NCBI GenBank assembly: GCA_034401135.1 | Contig: JAWZSP010000005.1 | Coordinates: forward strand, 496,001-560,000 | Direction: 5' to 3' | DNA from: Volutella citrinella | Lineage: Eukaryota; Ascomycota; Sordariomycetes; Hypocreales; Nectriaceae | DNA length: 64,000 nt | Shown: in pieces, positions 1 to 11,422 of the stretch | How positions within the stretch are numbered: the first letter of the stretch is position 1 | Layout: each line of letters starts with the position of its first letter | Position numbers and translations under genes: made by a program | The notes under the pieces: model-generated | Database searches by the model: none | Seen by the model: the letters and a program-made list of their open reading frames with translations, nothing else | What the model was told of the DNA's origin: nothing

Positions 1-1
1 C

Positions 2-340
2 TGTTGGATGCGGGTAGACTCACGACCAGGCCTCTACGTGTGGAGCATCTTTTATGGAATATTCTCTGCGGGTATCCAGGCATTGTTCCCTGCTGCGCTG
101 TCGTTCCTGACGACGGACCTGCGGAAGATTGGTGTCCGGATGGGAATGGTATTCACGATTGTGTCTTTTGCTGTCTTGACTGGCCCCCCTATCGCAGGCG
201 CCATCAAGAACAAGACGGGAAGTTACACGGGATCCCAGGCGTTTGCTGGTACAGCCTTGGCAGCTGGTACGGCATTTTTGGTAGCATCAAAGGTGGTGAG
301 CATGCACAAAACAGGTAAAGGGTGGAAGGGCAAAGTGTAG
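2..340 (+). CDS. MFS transporter, monocarboxylate-permease type, 3' end only
   Basis: This is the C-terminal part of a membrane transporter. The frame is open from the left edge to the TAG at 338-340 and gives about 112 residues. It shows the last helices of a major facilitator: hydrophobic runs around YVWSIFYGIFSAGIQALFPA and GMVFTIVSFAVLTGPPIAGAI, a basic loop between them, and a final helix rich in Ala and Gly before a Lys-rich cytoplasmic tail ending KTGKGWKGKV. The segment TGPPIAGAI is characteristic of the late helix of fungal monocarboxylate-type MFS proteins, and the complete permease at 23007-24400 has a similar one (VGIPIAGAI). The substrate cannot be inferred from this fragment. 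The start lies outside the window. Confidence 0.8.
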   Translation, partial: CWMRVDSRPGLYVWSIFYGIFSAGIQALFPAALSFLTTDLRKIGVRMGMVFTIVSFAVLTGPPIAGAIKNKTGSYTGSQAFAGTALAAGTAFLVASKVVSMHKTGKGWKGKV

Positions 341-583
341 GCCAGTTGCTGGAGAACAAAACAAAATTGCATAGCACCTTGAACATTATGGAATCAAATA
401 AGCAGCTTATCCTAATGATAGTGACAACTTCAACAATAAGCCCCTACTTCTCCATGGGAAATGCCGAGTAAAGTCATGAGATTTGCTCGTTACTTCTATT
501 CGCACTGACAAGTGATCAAAGGGAAAACTCCATACAAAGACTCTGGCATAACCTCCAGCTTGTGGGCTATAGAGCTGGATCAT
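341..583. other. Intergenic, tail-to-tail
   Basis: This short AT-rich spacer separates the 3' ends of two converging genes. I see no gene in it. Confidence 0.5.
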
Positions 584-2597
584 TCACTGATCTAAACTTG
601 GAGGCACAGTAGATATCTCACTTTCAGTATCCGAGAACCAAAAGACCAGAGTTCCTTCCATGGGAGAGCAGGTCCACGTAGAAATAGTGGAAAGGCCACC
701 ATGATGATCATGAGCGAATTCGTGGCCTCCACGAACTATGGATAATCGCCTGGGTGGACCGGGACGTTCATCAAGATGCACTCCATGATTGCAATAGCAG
801 AGTCTCGTCGGGGCTGAGTACGATGTTACTGGGTCGAGTCCAAGGCGGCAGTTGCCCAGGGCTCTTTGAGCACCATTTTCATAGTCAAGCAACAGAGCTT
901 TGGTGAAACCAAATCTCCGATCACTGAAGACCTGGAGGCGCGTTACTCCCCCTAGTGGAGCTGATGAGAAATTCGCATGAACCAGGGCATGGATCTGCGG
1001 CCTTCCTAGGGCTGGTGGTGTCCCCGTGGAGCTTTCCTCAGGGGCTGAAGGATACGCTCCAACAGCTGTGGCTGGTCCAATCGGCGCAACATTATACCAA
1101 AAAAGGGTTGGACAAGGTTGGCTAAGAACTTGCGAGGTTGTTCCTGATGTGTAATGTGGACCGAGGGCAACATCGCCAGCCAACTCGGTGCGGACCTGTT
1201 ACATGTCAGTGAACATAACGATTAAAAGGAGATAAGGTTGCACAAACTATGAAACATGGCTTTTGCGTCAAATTCCTAGCTCCTTGAATCTTCAACCGGA
1301 CTCCCAGTGATGTAATCTTGTCCCCTTTCGGCAGAGGGAGATATATCCAGAGAATGGTTTCTTGGCGGCGCTTCGAGAGCTTTCGAAATGTTGTCCGCGC
1401 ATCGGGCGTCGTCGGGGAGTGTGCGTGAACGGCGAATAGTTTACAGAATCCAAAGAAAAAGGTGAGACCTGTTATATCATGGAGATGGACTGTCTTTAAT
1501 CGCGATTGCTGAGGCAGTGAGCCACAAACCCCGCAGTCTTGTAATGCAGGGGGATTCGGTATATCCCAGATGTGAAACCCGTTGACGGGATTGGATAACT
1601 CGAGGAAAGGTATCCCATACTGGTTCAAATTAGCGTCGAACCATATTTGATCGGGTGGTTCGTACCTTGAAGTGCACAATGACATCTTTGACCTGATCCT
1701 CGTGCTGGGTTACGTACGCGGTAGCATCTGAGCACACTTGCCGGTAGGGCGACAGTTCGTGTAGTCTTTCAATCTTTTCGATACCCCAGAAATCCAGAGT
1801 CATAAGAATAATAGGCGGACGGTCCTCAGCTGGCAGACGAACCAGCGCTCCTCCTCTCTCCCATGTAGAAATGGCGCAAAGCGACACGTACCCATCGAGG
1901 ACTGGTGTCTCTGCAGCCACGAGGATCCTTGACAGATCCCTACCAAACCCTAGGGCCAACGTGTACCGCCAGAACGTGCTGTTTTCGGATTGTGCCTGTA
2001 TCATGTGGACGAGCTCGGGTGGTAGCATTGTCAGGCCCGAGATGCCGTACTGGGCTGCCTTTTCGTAAGCCAGCCCTATCTTGGCAGCGTTACTGTACGA
2101 TAGCCGAAGGCTCGGGGCGTTCTTCCACGGATTCCGAGCCGCCATTGCTCGCAGTAGTAGATTCGGGTTACTTCCGATGTCGCACTCCTGCATGACCAGG
2201 GCGAGGCAATCGACGTGGATTCCAACAGCCTCATGCGAGTTCAAACACCGCCAACAGGACGGGCGCCAGCAGAGAAGCACGTCCAAGAACTCGACGCTGT
2301 TGTTGTTGCTGTTGGTCCTATCCGGGAACACGCTGTGGCCTGGAGAGACTGACAACTCGGGTGGATCATCTCCGGCTATGACTATCTGCCGCATTAGTGC
2401 CGAAGCTCCAGTCTCCAGTCATGGAGTTGAGGCTGAGGTTGTCTCACCCGGGACAAAGCTGACCCCGGCGACCAGGTCCCTGTCGCAGACACCGCACTGG
2501 GATCGCAGACGAACATGTTTCGGAACTTGGTCCCCCATTGTCCCTTCGAGACGCGTGGATGAGCTGACAAGCGGTGAAAGGTGAGGGGCAGCGACAT
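584..2597 (-). CDS. Hypothetical fungal protein, four exons, about 617 aa
   Basis: I read four exons: 2597-2448, 2385-1666, 1619-1248 and 1195-584. All three introns (62, 46 and 52 nt) fall in phase 0, and the first two have clear branch sites (CACTAATGCGGCAG and GCTAATTTGAACCAG). The product belongs to a family of uncharacterised proteins that I recognise from many Sordariomycetes. It has a cysteine-containing segment near the start (VCDPSA, then CWRPSCWRCL) and a short F-box-like stretch (LPPELVHMI) in the middle of exon 2. Later come conserved blocks such as SRRRQ-like FRKLSKRRQETILWIYLPLP and GDKITSLGVR. The last exon ends with YxPD-poor sequence including GTLVFWFSDTESE. No catalytic motif is visible and the function is unknown. 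The exon 1 boundary is the least certain, because another reading frame also looks protein-like there. Confidence 0.7.
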
Positions 2598-4487
2598 GTT
2601 GTCAGCACGGCTGTATCATGTCACGCCCAAACCGGATAATTGAAAAGCCGGCCATCATATGTGCCCAGTCATGTTCGCAGCGAAAAAACTGAAAACTGTC
2701 TCATTCTGTCGACATGGGATGGGAGTGAGGTCCGTGGAGTTTTTGGCAGATGTTGAAGTCCTGCCTCAAGTCTGAAAAATAGTGCATGATACTCCGGTCG
2801 GAACTTCTCGGCATGGCAGTATCCCGAGTTGCCCGAGGGGTTTTCGTACCGAGGAGTTGATTGAAGTGTCAAGCGGAAGTAGATCGGAGTTGTCGGGAAG
2901 ATGGCTCGCTAATCTGATTTACTTGTTCTAATTGGGTCATGGCCAGCATCTCTCTTGGCTGTTATAAATGGGGATATCCCGTCCTTGGCACTGAGAAATT
3001 ACTACAGCAATTCAATTCTCTTCGACAAGTGTTAGTTGAGAGTATCCTTCTGACCGACTACTTAGAAGCCTACCAACTCTGAGCAGCATCGGCTGTTATC
3101 GCACCCTCCGCTTTCATCAATCAAATGCAACCACACCACACTCAACCACTATCAAAGCCGTTTCTAACATTTGTTAATAATGACGTGAGTGAAACCAGAT
3201 AACCCCGGCTAGATCAAGGCGAGGAGGATTGCTTCCGGGCGCGGAAGGGCTTGATCTGCACATTGCCATCAATGGCCCAAAGCAATAAGACGCGTCACGC
3301 TGAAGCCCGCCTGAAGCCGGTCTGGACCCGGTATCTGAGACGCATCTCGTCTCTGTGCCGCACAACAAGGGCTGAGCACGCAGATGCACTCCCCCGCCGC
3401 TTGGTCTCATGATGGGCGTCTCCACAGAGCCGAGCCGGCATGGCGAGCCTTGCGATGGCAATTTGGCCTTGTTATTGGAGGGAAATGGGCTGCCTGGGCA
3501 CTTGGGGGTCGGCGTTGGACTGGAGATACGTGGAGCTACCAGCGTTTGTGCAGAGTGACCTGACATTGAGATGCCGTCTTATCCGGATGGCACCTCCTTC
3601 GGGCCTTGTCGGCCTTCGGGATACCTGCACGGTAGACACCACCACCAGGCTGATCGGGGCATACATCTCTGATGCAACCAGGCAAGGGTTGTTTGGAGAG
3701 GGAGAGATGCATTGCTCGGTGATATCCCCAGGCCGAGCTAGGCTCTAGCTACCCCGCAACTGAGCCCCGTCTAGTTCCGTCTAGTTTCCGGGGTACGACA
3801 AGGGTCTAATACACCCCGACAGCTGTTTGCGCTCGTCGGCCGCCAACTGTAACGCAGTCATGTGGTGGCTGGACAGCACTATTGGACGCGGCATGCACTG
3901 GGTGTGACAGGCAGCACACAAACCATCCAGTCAGCAGGCGTGCTGTAGCGGGCGTCAACAACGCCACCATGGGGGATGTTTCGAGCAATGCGACGCTGAG
4001 GCCGTTCGGGGCTCCAGACCAGCAGCTGGATGGGCACCATCTCCGAGATGGAGAACCGCTGCAAGTTTCAGTCGCACCCAATCGGCTACACGAATCCATC
4101 CTCCTTGTTCCGGCGTTGCACACCATCTTGGACGGAGGCGCAGCGGAGTCTAGAACTGCCACCGCATGCTACCCCTCTTGTGTTTCGGTGTTTGCTCGCA
4201 AGAGGAGAAGATGGACAGCAGATAGGGGTAGATAGTTTGATTGGACAATGCGCGTGAAGCTTAAACCGGGTAATAGTACTGATGATGAATTGGACAACTG
4301 CACTGTGAAGCCCCAGACTAGTACTGAACAAGCCAAGCCAATTTGAACGCGAGCGGTTAACCAACGAGGTACTCTCACCAAAATCAAACAATTTCTGTCC
4401 ATTTTGAATACATGAAAATGATAACACTGTATCCTCGCACTGACACTGTAATCGTACGTAAACGACCGTGACTGTGACCCTGCAATT
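2598..4487. other. 1.9-kb spacer with a promoter-like segment, no supported gene
   Basis: Several overlapping open frames occur on both strands, but none has a recognisable family or a plausible splice pattern. A TATA-like TATAAAT at 2963-2969 is followed by a pyrimidine-rich, UTR-like stretch and an ATG at 3125 that opens only 25 codons before a TAA. A short direct repeat (GTCTAGTTCC then GTCTAGTTTCC) lies near 3770-3790. Confidence 0.5.
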
Positions 4488-6054
4488 TTAGAGCTCATTC
4501 GGGCTGCTTTCATCCTTGGCCCTGGTGAAATCGGGCCTAGTAATGGCATCAGGATCGGCGTGCTTGACGTGCTCCCAGAAGCGCTCGGCGTTCTTGGCGT
4601 CGCCGGCAAAGATGGTGTCGAGCACCTGGCGACGGGGCGTCTCTCCGAGCCAGCGGAAGAGGGAGAAGTCGCGGAACTCGTCGGAGCGGAAGATCTCGAG
4701 CATCTCAATGGGCTCGTCGCCAATGTTCTCGACAAAGTGGCCCATGTTCTTGGGCACGATGCCGACGTCGCCAGGCACATAGTCGAAGGTGCGGGCGTTG
4801 CCCTCGGAGGCGAAGATTGTGACGCGCGCGCGGCCGCGGATGAAGAAGGACCACTCGTCGGCCGTCGGGTGCCAGTGCATCTCGCGGATTGCGCCGGGCT
4901 CGATGATGGCGTGGGCGGCGGCGATGGTCTTGGAGATGGGGAAGTTCTTGGAGTCGGTGATGCGCACCTGGCCGCCGCCGCTTGTCATGTTGACGGGCTC
5001 CTGGTCCAGCATCCTGTGTGTAAAGTTGTACTTGGACTTCTTGACGCCGCGGCCCGTCGGCTTCTCGTCCTCGATGGGGCCGGGAATGCTGCCCTTGAAG
5101 ATGTACTTTTCGCCCTTGGGGATGTGTGCAAACACCTCGGGCGCCAGGTTGAAGTTTTTGGAGATGACGGACTTGGGGGTGTGTGCTGCTTTGATTAGGA
5201 CGAGTTGAATTAAACAGCTATCAGCGGGGGTAACTCACCCAGCCAGTCGGTCAGCACAAAGGTAGACTCCTCGGAAAAGTAGCCGGAGTCGAAGATGAGC
5301 AGGAACTCGGTGCCGTTCTCGCTGAGTCCCTGCAGAGAGTGCGGCACACCGCTGGGGAAATACTGGGGCGGTTAGCAACCATTGAGTTGTGGCGAGAACT
5401 GTTTGCAACATACCCAGAGATCTCCCTTCTTCAGGTCGTCAATGAAATTTCCGCCCTCATAGTCGAGCGCCGTGACGCGAACTTCGCCATCAAGCACATA
5501 CGCCCACTCTGCTTCCTTGTGCCAGTGCAGCTCGCGAATGACGCCTTGGCCGAGACGCATGTTGACGCCCGCAAGCTCAACGCTCGTGGGAAGCTCCCTG
5601 ATGGTCGTCTGGCGCGTCCAGCCGCCTTCCTGAATCAATTGTGAGCCATTGAACGCGCGCAAGTCGCAGAAAACGGTGCAATTACCTCGATGCGGATGTG
5701 GGAATCAGCAAAACTCCAGCGCATGTTGGCCAGGTTGCCGTGGTCGGTGCTTGGGGGTCGCACCAAGTCCGGGCTCTGCCTGGAGCGCTCTTTGTTCCAC
5801 GGCCCCAGGACAGAGGCACCTAGTCCATTGCGCCATGGCAGAGGATCAAGGTCATCGCCAATGGAGTCAACGGCAGTGTCATAAGGGTCTCGGTGGTTTG
5901 GCGTGAAAGGCAGAGTGCCGCCACCCGTGACGCTCTTGTAATTAGATGGAATAGGGAGGCCATTCAGCAGTCTCTGGCGAGGGCTGTCCTGGACGGGAAC
6001 TGCGGCTCCCAGGCCAATGAGGGCAGCCAGACAGGTAACGGTTGTTGGGATCAT
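4488..6054 (-). CDS. Secreted bicupin oxalate decarboxylase
   Basis: This enzyme converts oxalate to formate and CO2 using Mn and works outside the cell or in the wall. I read exons 6054-5686, 5629-5414, 5362-5239 and 5185-4488, with introns of 56, 51 and 53 nt, giving 468 residues, the usual size for fungal members. The ATG at 6054 opens a clear signal peptide ([20 protein letters not shown]). The first cupin has His158, His160, Glu164 and His203. The second has His340, His342, Glu347 and His386, so both metal sites are complete. A lid segment GLSENGTEF at about 208-216 carries the Ser-Glu-Asn that marks decarboxylases rather than oxidases. The gene is divergent from the DUF1275 gene at 6911, with about 0.85 kb between. 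Regulation by oxalate or acid pH is common in the family, but I see no specific site here. Confidence 0.93.
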
Positions 6055-6910
6055 AGTGTGTGAGCTCAATTGCTTAGCAGAGTAGAGTAGAATAGAGTGG
6101 ATGGAGCATAAAGCGCGAGGGCCTTGTGATGTGTCCAGCTATCCCACGGGTATTCATAGGCAAGACTCTGCAACTAATTATAGAAGGGGGTGGGATGGAT
6201 GGGTGCATCGTCGGTCAATTCTTATATGGCCGAGGAGACGCGCACGTCGAATCAACACTGACAGACGCCGGACAGCCCCGGCCAAGCCATGGCATCATCA
6301 TGGGCGCAATACGCAAAACAAGCCGAAAAGCCGTGGCCGACAACGCCGAGCCTTCGCCGCTGTGGCCAAGAGGAACCATCTGTGCCGCAATCCGAGGGCG
6401 GGGTATTCCAGGCGACGGCAGTCCCTCGATTGATCGTCAGGCAGCCCCTTGGCAAAAAGTTGCCGCTGCACCAGAACAGAAGCAGACCTTGGCATGGGCA
6501 ACACAGACGTACGTAGTACAGCGCGTTGCAGGGGGCCGAAGCATCCGTGGCCACTGACGCAGCGAACGGCGGGCGATTGCCCTGATGGGCGACCAGCCTC
6601 CAGTCCTCCACCAACTACGGCCACTAACAACTCCACCGAGACAAAGGCAGTTAGGCGGCCTTGGCGATACTTCGGTCGCAATCCTCGCCCCAAACTCGAA
6701 GCTCGTGGCGCGCCTCGGTGCCAACCGCGATATCTATAAGATTCCGCCCAAGCAAGCCCGGTCCGCCCGGCTCAGCGCATCGCATCCCCTGATTCCGTCC
6801 CCCGGATCCGAAGGGAAGCCAGCAAGAACCTTGTTAGTCAGTCCCATCCTGCTGGACAGCCAACTTCGCACGCGTCGTCGCCGTCAACACCACGACATCA
6901 CGTCACCAAC
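6055..6910. promoter_or_regulatory. Divergent intergenic region, oxalate decarboxylase / DUF1275
   Basis: About 0.85 kb separates two genes transcribed away from each other, so both promoters must lie here. There are several short open frames on both strands but none looks real. I cannot identify specific binding sites. Confidence 0.5.
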
Positions 6911-7777
6911 ATGGCCTCGCTCCCCCAGAACGCGTCGTCCAACGGCGTCGGCCCGGCCACAGACGCCGAGCGGCAGCCGCTGCTGGGTCGCAAGCCCGAG
7001 ACGACGCCCTGGCTGCGCAGACACCTGACGGCCGACGTGAGGCGCAAGCGGGCAGACCTGGTGCTGTTGGCGTGCTACGTCATCACGGGCATCCTGGACA
7101 GCGCCTCCATCTCGACCTGGGGCGCCTTTGTGAGTATGCAAACCGGTAAGTCAACTCCCGAGGACAATATATGTTTGCAAGTCTAATCAAGTCCAGGAAA
7201 CACCGTCTACGTCGGCCTGGGCCCAACGGCCGGCACCAACCGCTGGAAGAAGTCGGGCATCTCCATCCTCTCCTTCTGCGTCGGCTCCTTCTTCTTCAGC
7301 CGCCTGCACCGCTACTTCACCCCGACGCCCAAGCGTCGCTGGATCCTCATCGTCTCCTTCACCATCCAGCTGGTCCTCATGTGTGCCGCCGCCGCCATCC
7401 TGACCTGGGGCCCCAAGGGTGCCGGCCCAGACGACGTGCCCTGGTATGTCATCGTGCCCATCGGCCTCATCGCCTTCCAGAGCTGCGGCCAGGCTGTTGC
7501 TAGTAGGGCCCTCAAGTACAACGCCCTCACCAGCGTCGTCCTGACCAGCATCTACTGCGATCTCTTCTCTGACGCGGAGCTGTTCCGGGGCATCACGCAA
7601 AACGTCGAGAGGAACCAGCGTATTGGGGCGCCGTCGCTGGTGCTCGCTGGGGCACTGCTCGGCGGCTTCATTGCTAAGAGCTCCCTGGGAGCTGCGGGGG
7701 CTCTGTGGATTGCTGCTGCTATCAAGCTAGTTATTATTGTCTCGTGGGCCGTCTGGCCTGCTGAGCGAGAGGAGTGA
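6911..7777 (+). CDS. DUF1275 (YoaK-type) integral membrane protein
   Basis: Two exons, 6911-7145 and 7197-7777, are joined across a 51-nt intron (GTAAGT ... TCTAATCAAGTCCAG) and encode 271 residues. The N-terminus is polar and holds a dileucine-type sequence (ERQPLLG). Six or so hydrophobic segments follow, including ADLVLLACYVITGILDSASI, WILIVSFTIQLVLMCAAAAI and GALWIAAAIKLVIIVSWAVW. The pattern of a conserved 'Gly-x-x-Asp-Ser-Ala' in the first helix, followed by TGNTVYVGLG across the splice, is the signature of the DUF1275 family. Its transport role is unproven. The ATG at 6911 sits in a good context (CCAACATGG) and precedes all family features. Confidence 0.88.
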
Positions 7778-8984
7778 GCGGGGATTCAGGATGGGGAGGG
7801 AGGAGGCGGGAGGGGGAGCTGGTGGCGACGGCGGTGTTCTCGGCCGGTTGGAGCTGCACAAGGCGTTTGACCCGTGTGATTATTCGTTTCCTGGGAGCTA
7901 GTTTCGTACTCAATATTACTCCACCGCAATCGTTGTCTTCCATCTACATACGCCCTCGCCAATCGCCACGTCCTCGCTCTCCCCCCCCACGCACCCCCTT
8001 GCCAGGTCTGTTCCCCCCCAAGTGAGCACACCTACTCGATTAGGTGCCCGGTCCATGCCTCGAACCGCACATGTTTCATCCGCGCTATCTGCGCCCAGAT
8101 GCGGGGAACCCTAGACGCCCCCTGTGCCGGCATTTCGCTTGCATGCTGCCGTCCAGCTGTCACGAGACGCCCTCACGGCCAGAGTCAGCCGCATCCCGTT
8201 CCTCCAATGAAGCACGAGGAGACGTGTAAGCTGCAGAGGAGTTGGATGCTACGCCGTAGAACGGATCCGAATGGCTAGTCTGGGGCGCTTGGTTGGGGCC
8301 ATGCAGCACAGGTCACATCGGTCTGGCTTTCTTGAGTAGGATCTTCGGTTTCCAGCCAGCACTAGTCATTTGCGATGAAGGGTTTCCTTGCTCGGTCATC
8401 ACTTTGACTTTACGGTGTTTTTAGCCAGAAGCTGTGTGATAGGTTAGTCTTGAGCTCCCCTCTTGCTCTCGTTCCCTGAGATGGCTGGGTGGTATAGTGT
8501 CTGAACTGGGTGTAGACCGTGTAGTTGATGTCTCTCGTCTGCCAATCCCACTACACCACCTCTGCTCCCGCAGCACACCCAAACATCAACTTTAACAGGA
8601 AGCCCGGGGCCTTGAGGTTGCCACAAAGTTGCATCTAATGCTGATCAGAACAAGTGTGCCAGGCTTACCCCTCATCCAGGAGAGATGCCATGTTCCCGAA
8701 ATCCGAGATATCGATTCCCGGACGAGTCTCTGTTGTGGCAGGTGACAGACACAGCTGTACCTCATGTTGCATACTTGAACCTCCATGTACCGGAAGGGAG
8801 TGGGTTTTTCAAGGGTAGAGCCTTGTCGCAGATGTTTGGTTCTTAAAATAGGCAGCCTCGTTCACTGAGTAGCTATGGAATACATCTACTCGGCCATCCA
8901 CCCACTTCAGAGTCAGAGTCCAGCTCCTCCAACAACACCAAGCTCACTTTCGAGCAATTTCAAAGCCTCTACTCCAGCCTGAGC
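7778..8984. other. 1.2-kb spacer
   Basis: This stretch holds the 3' flank of the DUF1275 gene, a C-rich tract near 7980-8020 and the promoter of the sulfate permease. Short open frames are present but I can support no gene. Confidence 0.5.
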
Positions 8985-11103
8985 ATGAACTACATCACCA
9001 AAACCGTCGACGCAGCCAAGTCAGACCTCCGGAATGACGTCACCTGGAACAGAGCTGCCCGGCTGAGCGTCAAGGGAGCAAAGGCCCTGCCTGGGGCCAG
9101 CGGCCAGTATCTGCTCGACAAGCTGCCCATTATCGGATGGCTCCCAAAGTACAACTACCGATGGATTGTCACTGATGTCATTGCGGGTTTGACCATTGGT
9201 CTCATGCTCATCCCGCAGGGCCTCTCGTACGCCAAGATTGCCGATATTCCTGTTGAGTATGGCCTCATGTCGAGCTGGCTTCCGCCGGCCATCTACTCCT
9301 TCATGGGAACTACCAAGGGTATTTGATATTGGCCCCTACACTCTCAACACCATGCTGATGATTTGTGCCTCTCCAGATCTCTCGACCGGTCCGACCTCCC
9401 TCATCGGTCTGCTGACGTCCGAAAACGTACACGCACTACAAGATCGATGGACTCCGTCTCAGATCGCCTCGGCAACTGCCATGATGATGGGTGTTTTTGG
9501 AATGATCTTGGGATTTCTCAAGCTTGGATTCCTCTTGGAGTTCATCTCCCTCCCTGTCCTGAACGGCTTCATCACGGCCATTGCCATCACCATCATCCTG
9601 AACCAGATGGAGTCGCTGCTCGGCGAAGACAACGTCGGCGATGGTGCAGCTACACAGATTCATGACATCTTCAACGAGCTACCCAACGCCAACGGTTGGG
9701 CATGCCTGATTGGCTTCTCTGGTATCTTATTCCTCACCATCCTGCAGAAGGCTGGCGAGCGCTGGGGGAAGAAGAACAAGGTCATCTGGCTGCTATCCGT
9801 CATTCGCGCTTTTCTCACCCTCGTCCTGTTCACGGGCATCAGCTACGCCGTCAACAAGAGCCGTGGCACGAAACACCTCTTCGCCGTCGTCAAGGTCAAG
9901 TCTCAAGGCCAAGAGCCCCCCAAGATGCCACCCGCCGACCTTATCCCTGAGATCGCCGGCCGCAGTATCGCAGTCTTCATCGGCGCTGCGGTAGAGCACG
10001 CCGCCATCGCGCGGGCCTTTGCTACCAAGAACGGCTACACCACAGACCAGAGCCAAGAGCTGTGCTACTTTGGCGTGGCAAACTTCTTCAACAGCTTCTT
10101 CCACTCCATGGGTGTCGGAGGTGCCATGTCCCGAACCGCTGTCAACTCGGCCTGCAACGTCAAGTCTCCCCTCTCTGGCGTCGTCACCATGGCAGTCGTC
10201 CTCATTTGCGTCTATTACCTAGTCGGTACACTCTACTGGATTCCAAAGGCGACCTTGGCTGCCATCATTATCACAGCCGTCTGGCCGCTGATTTCCTCGC
10301 CCAGGACCTTCTACCGGTACTGGAAGGTATCCCTCGCAGACTTCATTTCCGCCATGCTTGCACTCTGGGTGTCGTTGTTCGTCTCAACCGAGATTGGAAT
10401 CGGTTCGGCCGTCGGCTTCAACATTGTCTACGTCCTGATGCGTCAAGTCTTCACCCAGCTCTCGTCGCTAGGCAAAAGCTCCGACGCAACATCCGAGTTG
10501 GAGATTGCGCTCAACGAGGCTCGGTCGATCCCACCCAATCTGCCACCCGATGCGCGAGTCTTCCGATTCAATGAGTCGCTCTTCTTCCCCAACGCCTTCA
10601 GCCACACGAACAAGGTGGTCGATGACGTGCAGACGTTCCATGCTCCCGTCTACAACAGCAGCAACAACCCCGAAGCCGAGCGCAACTGGTCCGTTGTTGG
10701 TGAGAAGCGGGTCGCGAGATTGCGGAAGAAGGCTGGGGTTGACAGCTCCGACTTGCCGCCCATTGGCTTGGTCATCCTGGATTTCGGCCGAGTCAACCAC
10801 ATTGACAGCACCGCCGTCACACACCTCAAGAATATGCATACCAGTATCAAGAAGTACGGAGGCGAGGGCGTGGAGGTACGATTCGTGGGCATGTCGCCCT
10901 ACGTGCGTGACAGATTTGAGAGAGCCAAGTGGCACATTGTCGACATGGCGTCCCTCTCGACTGATGAGAGCGACTCTGATGACTCGACGTATTTGTATCG
11001 GGACCTAATCAGTGCCATCAGGGCGCCGAGAAGGCGAGACTCGATTATTGATGAGGAAATTGCCAAGGGCCATGCTGCGCATCTTGAGAAGGCGGAGGCA
11101 TGA
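8985..11103 (+). CDS. SulP-family sulfate permease with STAS domain
   Basis: This is a plasma-membrane anion transporter, probably taking up sulfate. Two exons, 8985-9318 and 9377-11103, join in phase 1 over a 58-nt intron and give 686 residues. The first exon ends inside the conserved SulP entry region (VIAGLTIGLMLIPQGLSYAK, with the family Pro-Gln-Gly-Leu-Ser-Tyr-Ala). The second exon carries the remaining helices, including GGAMSRTAVNSACNVKSPLS. The last 190 residues or so form a cytoplasmic STAS domain (LVILDFGRVNHIDSTAVTHL). The length is nearer the compact fungal permeases than the roughly 800-residue ones. Reading through the intron gives an immediate stop, which supports the splice. 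Confidence 0.93.
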
Positions 11104-11422
11104 GGAGACTTACGAAGTTAATGTACTGCGTTTCCGAATGGATGCACATGGAAGCATCCTAGATTGGATGTGAGATGATTATTGTTAGTCTAATGCGTAT
11201 GTAACGATTCATGATGATGCAAGTCTTTTCGATCGACCTTCTTTCCGTTCCTTTTGAAGTAGCATTGGTATCAGCAATCAGCATCCCAGGCATGAACCTT
11301 TTATAGTAGACCCTGGAGTGTAGACTAGGTCGCACAGGGGCACACATCGGGTCTCTGGCAGTCAACATCATTCGCATGATTTGCTCTCATCAATTCATAC
11401 AGCTATATAACTAATAAAAACG
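11104..11422. other. Convergent spacer
   Basis: This AT-rich region holds the 3' ends of two converging genes, with no gene of its own. Confidence 0.5.

Noticed and set aside
2394..2460. Frameshift in exon 1 of the four-exon hypothetical
   Set aside because: An alternative frame reads as a plausible VCDRDLVAGVSFVPG, but the 62-nt intron with a CACTAAT branch site joins the annotated frames exactly in phase 0, so no frameshift is needed.
3174..4257. Cluster of overlapping open frames on both strands
   Set aside because: All have Cys/Arg/Ser-rich, low-information composition, and none has splice sites or a family resemblance.
4560..5208. Two plus-strand open frames of 212 and 139 codons
   Set aside because: They are antisense to the second cupin of oxalate decarboxylase, whose metal ligands are complete.
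8481..8560. tRNA-like start (GGCTGGGTGGTATAGTG)
   Set aside because: No matching B-box, T-arm or acceptor pairing follows.
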